DNA of 38,951 nt from Kutzneria sp035492655 (GTDB lineage: Bacteria; Actinomycetota; Actinomycetes; Mycobacteriales; Pseudonocardiaceae), in NCBI GenBank assembly GCA_035492655.1, contig DATJJB010000687.1, forward strand, positions 1 through 38,951, read 5' to 3'. The notes under the pieces were generated by a model. The model was given only the letters and a program-made list of their open reading frames with translations, was not told the DNA's origin and ran no database searches. Within the stretch, counting starts at the first letter, position 1. Every line of letters begins with the position of its first letter. Shown in pieces: positions 24,196 through 35,100 of the stretch. Made by a program: the position numbers and the translations under genes.

Positions 24196-25831
24196 CGAGT
24201 TGCTGGGGGATCCGCGCGACGCGGGCAATCCGCTGAGTTTCGACGCGGTGCTGGCGGCCGACGAGCGGCAGGAGATGCTGGCCGACGGCGAGCGGCTGCT
24301 CGACGACCACGGCTTCAACGCCGAGTTCGTGCCGACCAGGCTCGGCGGCCGGTTCGACCGGGCCGACCGGGTCGCGGCGCAACTGCGGACGGTGTGGCGG
24401 CGCGATCCCTGTCTTGGCCTCGGCTACGGCTTCAGCTCCTTCATCTCGGGCATGAACATCTGGACCGCCGGCGACGACGAGCAGCAGCGCCACGCGGCAA
24501 AGCTGTTGCTGAACAACGGAAAAATCGCCGCCGCGTTCCACGAACTGGACCACGGCAACGACTTCGCGCACGCCGGGTTCGCGGCCCGCCCCGACGGCGG
24601 CGGCTGGCTGCTGTCCGGTCGCAAGGAGGTCGTGACGAACCTGCGGCGCGCCGATGCCCTGGTGCTGTTCGCGCGCACCAGTTCGGCCGCCGGCAGTCGG
24701 GGACACAGCCAGTTCCTCGTCGAGACCGCCGGCCTCCCGGTGGAAAGCGTGCGGCACGGGTCGAGGCTGCGCAGCTCCGGCATGCGGGGCGTGCAGCTGG
24801 GACAGGCCGAGTTCGCCGACTGCGCGGTGCCGAGCTGTGCTCTGCTCGGCGAGCTGGGTCAGGGCATGGAGATCGCGCTCCGGGCCTACCAGGTGACCCG
24901 GGCGGTGTTCCCGGCCATCAGCGTCGGCCCGCTGGACACCGCGCTGCGGCTGGCCGTCGAGTTCGCCCTCGAACGCCGGCTCTACGGCGGCACGGCGGCC
25001 GACATCCCTTACGTCCAGGCGACTCTCGCCCGATCCTTCGCGGATCTGCTCGCGGTGGACGCCTTCTCCGCGGTCGCCCTGCGCGCGCTGCACCTGCTGC
25101 CGGCTCAGATGGGGATCTGGGCGCCGGCGGCGAAGTACCTGACCTCGCGGATCGTGCTGGACGCCTTCGAGGACCTGCGATCGGTCCTCGGCGCGCAGGC
25201 ATATCTGCGCGAAGGCCGGTACGGCATGTTCCAGAAACTCCACCGGGACATCGCGCCGGCGACCTTCGCCCACGTGTCCCGCACGGCCTGCCAGGTCATG
25301 CTGCTGCCGCAGCTGCCGCGGCTGGCCCGACGTTCCTGGCTCGACGATGCGGCGGCCGACGAAGCGGTGTTCGCCGTGGACGGCCCGTTGCCGCCGCTGA
25401 ACCTTGACCGGCTCACGGCCGGCATGACCCGCACCGACAGCGTCATCGGGTCGCTGGCCGAGCGCACCGCCGACGCGACCCCGATCGGCCGGTTCGTCGC
25501 CAAGTTCCAGGGCGCGCTCCGGCTGCTCCGGGCGGAATGCGCCGACCTGCGGCCGTCCGACATCACGATGGACGCCCGGCCGGCGGCCTTCGCGCTCGCC
25601 GACCGGTACACGGTCGTACTGGCCGCCGCGGCGGCGCTGGGTGTCTGGGGCGAGCGCCCGGACACCGCTCTGCTCGGCGTGCTGGACCGGCTCGACGGTC
25701 GCCTCGGTGGCGCCGGCGTGCTGTTGCCGGCCGAACGCGCACACGTGCAGCGGCACCTGTTCGACGAGGCCGTCCGCCGGGTGCGTGACAACCGTCTGCT
25801 CGATCTGTCCGCCCGGCGAATCCCGGGCTGA
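24185..25831 (+). CDS. Acyl-CoA dehydrogenase-like flavoprotein 2 (acyl-ACP desaturation)
   Basis: This second, clearly diverged dehydrogenase has 548 residues. It has AFHELDHGNDFAHAGF and WLLSGRKEVVTNLRRADALVLFART in the middle FAD/substrate domain, VTRAVFPAISVGPLDTALRL and ERRLYGG in the C-terminal helical domain, and a C-terminal extension like its neighbour. The GTG start has GGAGGA five bases upstream and overlaps the previous gene by 11 bases. Two such enzymes next to a FAAL and carrier protein occur in ramoplanin/enduracidin-type clusters, where the lipid is a 2,4-diene. One of the two could instead have another role on the lipid. Confidence 0.87.
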   Translation: MAIDELLGDPRDAGNPLSFDAVLAADERQEMLADGERLLDDHGFNAEFVPTRLGGRFDRADRVAAQLRTVWRRDPCLGLGYGFSSFISGMNIWTAGDDEQQRHAAKLLLNNGKIAAAFHELDHGNDFAHAGFAARPDGGGWLLSGRKEVVTNLRRADALVLFARTSSAAGSRGHSQFLVETAGLPVESVRHGSRLRSSGMRGVQLGQAEFADCAVPSCALLGELGQGMEIALRAYQVTRAVFPAISVGPLDTALRLAVEFALERRLYGGTAADIPYVQATLARSFADLLAVDAFSAVALRALHLLPAQMGIWAPAAKYLTSRIVLDAFEDLRSVLGAQAYLREGRYGMFQKLHRDIAPATFAHVSRTACQVMLLPQLPRLARRSWLDDAAADEAVFAVDGPLPPLNLDRLTAGMTRTDSVIGSLAERTADATPIGRFVAKFQGALRLLRAECADLRPSDITMDARPAAFALADRYTVVLAAAAALGVWGERPDTALLGVLDRLDGRLGGAGVLLPAERAHVQRHLFDEAVRRVRDNRLLDLSARRIPG

Positions 25832-25843
25832 GGAAGGTGCCGG

Positions 25844-26113
25844 ATGCCTGAGAACAAGCACACCCCGGACCAGATCCGGACCTGGCTGGTCGACCGCGTC
25901 GGCCACTACCTCGACCGGCCGGACTCGGAGATCGACCCGGACGTCTCGCTGGCCGAGTACGGGTTGGACTCGGTGTACGCCTTCGCGCTGTGCGGCGAGA
26001 TCGAGGACGTGCTCGGCCTGCGGGTCGAGCCGACGCTGCTCTGGGACGTCGACACGCTCAACGCGCTGATCCCGCACCTCGCCGGCATGGTCGCCGAGCG
26101 GGCCGGGCGCTGA
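25844..26113 (+). CDS. Stand-alone acyl carrier protein
   Basis: The 89-residue carrier has the phosphopantetheine site Ser43 in YGLDSVYAF and a typical acidic four-helix pattern (ending NALIPHLAGMVAER). It sits between the dehydrogenases and the NRPS, so it most likely receives the fatty acid from the FAAL, holds it during desaturation and delivers it to the first condensation domain. The ATG has GGAAGG upstream. The gene ends 25 bases before the NRPS start. Confidence 0.93.
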   Translation: MPENKHTPDQIRTWLVDRVGHYLDRPDSEIDPDVSLAEYGLDSVYAFALCGEIEDVLGLRVEPTLLWDVDTLNALIPHLAGMVAERAGR

Positions 26114-26138
26114 ATCGAACTGGCAACGGGGGACAGGA

Positions 26139-29100
26139 ATGGGGAGCGCGGGCATGGTCGCGTCTGATGGCAGCCACGGGGAGCTGACGGCCGGACAGCT
26201 CGGCGTCTGGTACGGGCAGCAGCTCGACCCCGCCAGTCCGGTCTACAACGTCGGTGAGTGCGCGGAGATCCGCGGCCGCCTTGACGTGCCGGCGTTCGTC
26301 ACCGCGCTGCGGCGGACGCTCGACGAGGCCGACGCCTACCGGCTGCGCTTCGAGGTGCGCGACGGCGTGCCGTGGCAACACGTGGACGACTCGCGCGACT
26401 ACCCGATCGACGTGGTCGACCTTTCCGACCGGCCCGATCCCCGCGCGGCGGCCGAGGACTGGATGCGGGCGGACCTGGCGCGGCCGGTGCAGGTCACCGA
26501 AGGTCCGCTGTACGCCCACGGGGTGCTGGTCCTCGGACCCGAGCTTCACCTGTGGTACCAACGGGTGCACCACCTGGTGCTCGACGGCGGCAGCCTCGCG
26601 GTGTTCGCGCGGCGGCTCGCCGAGGTCTACGCCGCCTTGGTCGACGGCCGCGACATCCAAGGCGTCGCACTGGAATCGGTCGCCGTGCTGCTGGGCGAGG
26701 ACATCGCCTATCGGGCTTCGTCCGAGGTCGCACGTGACCGTGAGTTCTGGCGGGAACGCCTGGCCGGTCTGCCCGAGGCCGGCCGCCGCCGGTCCTTGGC
26801 CTTGCCCGAGCGGCAGTTCGCCGACATCGACCCCGGCCGTTCGGACGACCTCGTCGCCGCGGCCAAGCGGCTGCGGATCGGCCTGGCCGGCCTGCTGATC
26901 GCCGGCACGGCCGCGTATCGGCACCGGATCACCGGCGACCGGGACGTCGTGGTGGGCGTCGCGGTCGGCGGCCGGGTCAGCCGGCGGGCGACCGCGGTGG
27001 TCGGCATGACGTCGAATGTCGTCCCGGTCCGGTTGGCGGTCGCGCCGACCACCACCGTGGCCGATCTGCTGCGGCAGACGTCCCGCGCGCTGGTCGATGC
27101 CCAGCGGCACCAGCGTTATCCCATGGAGGACATGGCCCGCGAGCTGGCTGCCGGCCCGGGCGACTTCGTGGTGAACGTGATGACGGTCGACTATCCGGCC
27201 AGGTTCGGCGACTGCACGGTGACCGCCCGCGGCCTGGCCAGCGGTCCGGTCGACGGCGTGAAGGTCGATATCTACAACCGGGTCAACCACCCGGGACTCC
27301 AGCTGCGGGTCGACGTCAGCGGCGACGGCCAGGCCGCCCCGGCGCACGTCCGCCGGCTCGATCGCGTGTTCGGCTGGCTGGCCACGGCGTCCGGCTCCGA
27401 TCTCGTCGGCGACCTGGAGCTGCTGGACGACGACGAGCGGCGCACGGTCCTGGCCGACTGGAATGAAGCCCTTCCCGTGACGGCCGCCGTGACGTTGCCG
27501 GAGTTGTTCGGCCGGCAGGTCCGGCGGGATCCGTCGGCGGTGGCCGTGTCGTCGGGCACGGACCGGCTGACGTACACGGAGCTGGACGCCCGGTCGAACC
27601 GGCTCGCCCGGCGCCTGACCGAGATCGGCGTCGGTCCGGAGTCGGTGGTCGGCCTGCTCATGCCGCGGTCGCCGGAACTGGTCGTCGCGATGCTGGCGAT
27701 CCTCAAGGCCGGCGGCGCGTACCTGCCGATCGACCCGGACTATCCCGCCGAGCGGGTGGCATTCATGCTCGCCGACGCCGGCGCGGTGGCCGTCGTGACG
27801 GAGGCCGGCCTCGCGCCGGTGACCGACCTGCCGGTGGTGCTGACGGACGCTGGTGCGGAGATGAGCGCGGAACCGTTGTCCGCCAGGCTGTCCGTCGACA
27901 GCCCGGCGTACGTGATCTACACCTCCGGCTCCACGGGGCGCCCGAAGGGCGTCGTGGTGACGCACCGCAACGTGACGGATCTGTTCGCCGCCACCCGGCC
28001 GCGATTCGGCTTCGGCGCGGAGGACGTGTGGAGCTGGTTCCACTCGATCGCGTTCGACTTCTCGGTGTGGGAGCTGTGGGGCGCGCTGCTGCACGGCGGC
28101 CGCGTCGCGGTGGTGCCGTTCGACGTGTCCCGTTCCCCACAACAGTTCCTGGACCTGCTCGAACGTGAGCGGGTCACCATGCTCAGCCAGACGCCGTCGG
28201 CGTTCTACCAACTGCTGGACGTCGAACCGGGCGAGCTGCCCGACCTGCGCGCGGTGGTCTTCGGCGGCGAGGCACTGGACCCAGCGAAGCTGACCCGCTG
28301 GTGGGAGGGCCGGACGCACCGCCCGCGCCTGGTCAACATGTACGGCATCACCGAGACCACGGTCCACGTGACCTACCGCGAGCTCGTGCCGGCGGACGCC
28401 GGCAGTGTCATCGGCCGCGGCATCGCCGGCCAGCACGTGTACCTGCTGGACGACTCCCTGCGGCCGGTGCCGCCGGGAGTGACGGCCGAGGTGTACGTGG
28501 CGGGCGGGCAACTGGCTCGCGGCTACCTGAACCGGCCGGCCCTGACCGCGCAGCGGTTCGTGGCCTGCCCGTTCGGCGGCCGGATGTACCGCACCGGCGA
28601 CCGTGCCAAGTGGACGGTCGACGGCCAGCTGGTGTTCGCCGGCCGGGCCGACGATCAGGTGAAGATCCGCGGCTTCCGGATCGAGCCCGGCGAGATCGAG
28701 TCGGTGCTGGCCGCGCATCCGGATGTGGCCCAGGCCGTCGTGCTGGTCCGCGACGACCAGCTGGTCGCCTACACGGTGGGCGACGTCGACGAGGAAGCGC
28801 TGCATGCCTTTGCCGCGCAACGGCTCCCCGCGCACATGACGCCGTCGGCGATCATTGGCCTGGACCGACTGCCGCTGACGGTGAACGGCAAGCTGGACCG
28901 CAAGGCGTTGCCGGCACCGACCTGGGGCAGCAGCACTGCCTTCCGAGCCCCCGTGAGCGTGGAGGAAGGTGTGCTGTGCGCTGCCTTCGAGGAGGTGCTC
29001 GGCACCGCCCCGGTCGGACTGGACGACGACTTCTTCGCACTGGGCGGCCATTCGCTCGCCGCCACGCGTTTGACGATCCGGCTCCGTGCGTTGCTCGACG

Positions 29101-32100
29101 TGGAGCTCGGCATCAGGGACCTGTTCCAAGCGCCGACTCCCGGCGCATTGGCCACCAGACTTGCTGCCGCGGGCCGAGCCCGCGCCGCACTCACTCCGCG
29201 GCCGCGCCCGGAGCGCGTGCCGCTGTCGTTCGCGCAGCAGCGTCTGTGGTTCCTGACGCAGCTGGAGGGGCCGAGCCCGACATACAACACGCCGGTCGCG
29301 TTACGACTGTCCGGTGACCTCGACCGTGAGGCGCTCGCCGACGCGCTCCGGGACGTGCTCGCACGCCACGAGGCGCTGCGGACGGTCTACCCGGCCGATG
29401 ACGGGCAGCCGTACCAGCGAGTACTGGCCGACCCGGACTGGCAGCTCGCTGTGCGCGACATCGACGCTGCGGAGCTGGACGAGCAGGTCGCCGAATTCGG
29501 CGCGCTGCCGTTCGACCTGGCCGTCGATGTTCCCATCCGCGCGACGCTGTTCGGCGTCGGCGAAGGCCAGCACGTGCTCGTCTTCGTCGTGCACCACATC
29601 GCGGGCGACGGATGGTCGACCGGCCCGCTCATGCGCGACCTGTCCGCCGCCTACGTGGCGCGCCGAGCCGGCATCGCGCCGGAGTTCGACGCGCTGCCGG
29701 TGCAGTACGCGGACTACGCCCTGTGGCACCGCGAGCTGCTCGGCGACGAGAACGACACGGCATCCCTGGCCGCGCGCCAGCTTCGGTACTGGCGCGGCGC
29801 GCTGGACGGGTCGCCGGAGGAGCTCACGCTGCCGGTCGACCGTCCCCGGCCGGCGCTGGCCAGCCACCGCGGCATCACGGTGCCGCTGGACATCCCGGCC
29901 GAGCTGCACCGTCGCCTGCTCGACGTCGCCCGGGCACAGGGCGTCACGCTGTTCATGGTGCTGCACGCCGCGGTCGCCGGCCTGCTGTCGCGGCTGGGCG
30001 CCGGGACGGACATCCCGATCGGCTCGGCGATCGCCGGCCGCACCGACGGCGCGCTGGACGGCCTGGTCGGCTACTTCGCCAACACGCTGGTGCTGCGGAC
30101 CGACGTGTCCGGCGACCCCACCTTCGCCGAGCTGCTGGCGCGGGTGCGGGAACGCGGCCTGGCGGCGTTCGCGAACCAGGACGTGCCGTTCGAGCGGCTG
30201 GTGGAGGAGCTGGCCCCGGCCCGGTCCATGGCCCGCCATCCGCTGTTCCAGGTGGTGCTCACCATGCAGAACAGCGCGTCCGCCGAGCTGCGGCTGCCGG
30301 GCGTCGAGTGCGTGACGCTGTTCGTCGGTCGCCCGGTCGCCAAGTTCGACCTGGACGTGCTGGTCGGCGAGGCGTTCGACGAGCATGGCGAGCCCGCCGG
30401 CGTGCGAGGCGGTCTGAGCGCCGCCGCCGACCTGTTCGACCGCGAGTCGGTGGAGCTCTTCGCGACCCGGTTCGTGCGGGTGCTCGCGGCGTTGGCCGAC
30501 GAGCCGACACGGCGGCTCAGCGCGGCGCGGGTGCTGGACGAGGCCGAGCGCCGGCAGGTCGTGGACGCCTGGAACGACACCGCGGCGGCCCGGCCGGGTT
30601 CGATGCTGCCGGCGATGATCGAGGCCCAGGTCGACCGCACGCCGGCCGCGCCCGCGGTCGTCAGTGACGGTGTTTCCCTTTCGTACCAGGAGCTCGACAC
30701 CCGGGCGAACCAGCTTGCCCATTACCTGCGGGCCGTCGGCGTCGGCCCCGAGTCGGTGGTGGCGCTGTGCCTGCCCCGTGGGGCCGACATGATCACGGCG
30801 ATCCTCGCCGTCTGGAAGGCCGGCGGCGCGTATCTGCCGATCGATCCGGCGCAGCCGGCCGACCGTATCTCGTACCTGCTGGGCGACAGCCGGGCGGCTG
30901 TCGTGCTCGGCACCACCGACGTGCTGGACGAGCTGCCGGTCGGGCGGATGCGGACGATCGAGCTGGACAACGCCGCCGAGCTGCTTGCCGCGCAACCAGC
31001 TGAGCGTCCGCGGCACGAACCACTGCCCGACCAGCTCGCCTACGTGATCTACACCTCCGGTTCGACGGGGCGGCCCAAGGGCGTTGCCGTCACGCATGGT
31101 TCGCTGGCGAACTACGTGTCCTCGGTGCCCGCGCGGCTCGGCTTTGATGCCGGCCGGTACGCGCTGTTGCAGGCGCAGGCCACGGACCTGGGCAACACCA
31201 CGGTGTTCGCCAGCCTCGTGCTCGGCGGAGAGCTGCACATCCCGGACGCCGACACCTCGATGGACGCCGACGCGATGAGCGCCTACGTCGCCGAGCACGA
31301 CATCGACCATGTCAAGGGCGTGCCGTCGCACCTGATGGCACTGTCCACTGTGGTGCCGAGGAAGTCCTTGGTGCTCGGTGGTGAGGCCGCCCCGGCAGGG
31401 TGGGTTCAGGATCTCGTCGGACGGTGCCGGGTGTTCAACCACTACGGACCGACCGAGACCACCATCGGCGTCACCACCACGGAGCTGGTCGGCGGCGATG
31501 TCGTGCCGCTCGGAACGCCGATCGCCAACACGCGGCTGTTCGTGCTGGACGAGCGGTTGCAGCCGGTGGCCCCGGGTGTGGTCGGCGAGCTCTACATCGC
31601 CGGCGCCGGGGTGGCCCGGGGCTTCCTCCGCAAGCCCGCGCTGACCGCGGAGCGGTTCGTGGCCTGCCCGTTCGGCGGCCGGATGTACCGCACCGGTGAC
31701 CGCGCCCGGTGGACCCGTGACGGCCAGGTGGTGTTCGCCGGCCGGGTGGACGACCAGGTGAAGGTCCGTGGCCATCGGGTCGAGCCCGGTGAGATCGAAG
31801 CCGTGTTGACGAGCCACCCGGCTGTCGACCGGGCGGCGGTGCTCGTCCGCGACGACCGGCTCGTGGCCTACGTCGTCGCCGACGACCCGGACCTGGCCGC
31901 CGCGATCCGGAGGACCGTGGCCGACCGACTGCCGGACCACATGGTGCCGGCGGCGATCGTCGTGCTGGACGCGCTGCCGTTGACCGGCAACGGAAAGCTG
32001 GACCGCAAGGTGCTGCCGGCCCCGGACTACGGCACGGGCGCGGCGGCGACCGACCGTGGCCCGGCGACCGTGCGCGAGGAGATCCTGTGCGCCGCGTTCG

Positions 32101-35100
32101 CCCAGGTCCTTGACCTCGACCACGTCAGCCCGCAGGACGACTTCTTCGAGCTGGGCGGGCATTCACTGCTGGCGACGCGCCTGGTCAGCCGGGTGCGGGC
32201 GCTGCTCGGTGTGGAGCTGGAGATCCGTCTGCTGTTCGACACTCCCACGCCGGCCGGCCTCGCCGCCCGGCTGGACGCCGCCGACCAGGCCCGGCAGGCG
32301 CTGGTCCGAGCCGAGCGGCCGGACCGCGTGCCGCTGTCGTTCGCGCAGCAACGGCTGTGGTTCCTGACCCAGTTGGAGGGCCCGAGCCCGACGTACAACA
32401 GCCCGATCGTGCTGCGACTGTCCGGTGATCTCGACCGGGCGGCGATGGCCGCCGCGCTGCGGGACGTCCTCGGCCGCCACGAGGCGCTGCGGACCGTGTT
32501 CCCCAGTCACAACGGGCTGCCCTACCAGCGTGTCCTGGGCCTCGACGAGCTGGACTGGGAACTCGCCGTCGTCGACATCCCGGACGGGGCGGCGCAGCTC
32601 GCGGGCCTGGACAACTTCGCCTGGGACCTGCCGGCGACGGATCACACCGTCATCGAGCCGGCCCCTGAGCTGTCCGCCGCCGGCCGGGGCAGCCTGATCG
32701 ACGCCGCCGTGGCGGCGGCCGGCCACGCCTTCGACCTCAGCGCGGAGATCCCCGTACGGGCCTGGCTGTTCGGCGCCGCACCGCAGGAACACGTGCTGCT
32801 GCTCGTCGTGCATCACATCGCCGGCGACGGCTGGTCGATGGGCCCGTTGGCCCGGGACCTGTCGGCGGCGTACGAGGCGCGGCGGTCGGGTTCCGCCCCG
32901 AGCTGGGCGGAGCTGCCCGTGCAGTACGCGGACTACGCCCTGTGGCAACGAGAACTGCTCGGTGACGACGCCGATCCGGACAGCCTGATGGCGCGCCAGG
33001 TCAAGTACTGGCGAGCCGCGCTGGACGGCTCGCCGGAGGACCTGCGGCTGCCGGCGGACCGGCCGCGCCCGGCGGTCGCCAGCCACGTCGGCCACACCGC
33101 CGCGTTCCGGGTGCCGGCCGAGCTGCACCGGACACTGCGCGCGGTGGCCCGGGCCGAGGGCGTGACGCTGTTCATGGTGCTGCACGCGGCCCTGTCCGGC
33201 CTGCTGTCGCGGCTGGGCGCCGGCGCGGACATCCCGATCGGCTCGGCGATCGCCGGCCGTACCGACGAGGCACTGGACGACCTGGTCGGCTGCTTCGTCA
33301 ACACGCTGGTGGTCCGCACCGACGTGTCCGGTGACCCGACCTTCGCCGAGCTGCTGGCGCGGGTGCGGGAGCGCGGTCTGGCGGCGTTCGCGAACCAGGA
33401 CGTGCCGTTCGAGCGGCTGGTGGAGGAGCTGGCCCCGACCCGGTCGATGGCCCGCCACCCGTTGTTCCAGACCGTGCTGACGGTGCTGGACAACTCTTCG
33501 CCGACGCTGGACCTCGACGGTGTGCGGTGCCGGCCGGTGGTGCTCGGCAAGCCCGTCGCCAAGTTCGACCTGGACGTGCTGATCGGCGAGGTGTTCGAGG
33601 ACGGCGCACCGGCGGGCGTGCGCGGTGCGATCAGCGTGGCCGCCGACCTGTTCGACGCGCCGGCCGCGGAGCTGATCGCCCGCCGCTTCGTCCGCACGCT
33701 GGAGGCGCTGGCCGCCGATCCGGCGACGAGGTTGAGCGAGGTGCCGGTCCTCGACGACGCTGAGGTCCGTGCCGTGCTGACGGAGTGGAACGACACGGCC
33801 GCCGCCGTGCCGTCCACCACCGTGATCGAGATGGTCGCGGCCCGTGCCGAGGAATCGCCGGACCGGGTCGCAGTGGTCAGCGACGGCGTCGAGGTCACGT
33901 ACGGCGAGCTGGCCGCCCGGTCCACCCGGTTGGCCGGCCTGCTGACCCGGTCCGGGGTCGGCCCGGAGGCGGTGGTGGCGCTGTGCCTGCCCCGCGGCGT
34001 CGAGATGATCACGGCGATCCTGGCGGTGTGGCAGGCCGGCGGAGCGTACCTGCCGATCGATCCCGGGCTGCCGGTCGACCGCATCACCTACATGCTCACC
34101 GACAGCCGGGTGTCGCTGCTGCTGGGCACGGCCGACGTGCTCGACGAGCTGCCGAACGGTCGGCTGCTCACCATCGACGTGCACAACGAGGCACTGCTGG
34201 CGACGTTCCCGTCGACCGCGCCGCTGACGCCGGTCGAGTCCGGCAACACCGCCTACGTGATCTACACGTCCGGTTCGACGGGGCAGCCGAAGGGCGTTGC
34301 CGTCACGCATGGTTCGTTGGCGAACTACGTGTCGTCGGTGCCCGGCCGGCTGGGCTTCGGCGACGGCCGGTACGCGCTGTTGCAGGCGCAGGCCACGGAC
34401 TTGGGCAACACCACGGTGTTCGCCAGCCTCGTGCTCGGCGGCGAACTGCACATCCTCGATGCCGACGTGGTGACCGATCCGATCGCCGTCGCGAACTACC
34501 TCGCCGATCACGAGATCGACTACGTGAAGGGTGTGCCCTCGCACCTGATGGCACTGTCCACTGTGGTGCCGAGGAAGTCCTTGGTGCTCGGTGGTGAGGC
34601 CGCGCCGGCGGCCTGGGTGCGGGAACTTGTCGGCCGGTGCCGGGTGTTCAACCACTACGGACCGACCGAAGCCACGATCGGTGTGGCGACGACCGAGCTG
34701 GTCGGCGGCGACGTCGTGCCGGTCGGTTCGCCGATCGCCAACACGCGGCTGTACGTGTTGGACGAGCGGTTGCAGCCGGTGGCCCCGGGTGTGGTCGGCG
34801 AGCTCTACATCGCCGGCGCCGGGGTGGCCCGTGGCTACCTCCGCAAGCCCGCGCTGACCGCGGAGCGGTTCGTGGCCTGCCCGTTCGGCGGCCGGATGTA
34901 CCGCACCGGCGACCTGGCCCGCTGGCGTGACGGCGAAGTCGTGTTCATAGGCCGGGCCGACGACCAGGTGAAGGTTCGCGGCTTCCGGATCGAGCCCGGC
35001 GAGATCCAGACCGTGCTGGCCGGCCACCCCATGGTGGACCAGGCGGCGGTGCTGGTCCGTGACGACCGGCTGGTGGCCTACGTGGTCGCCGACGACGCCG

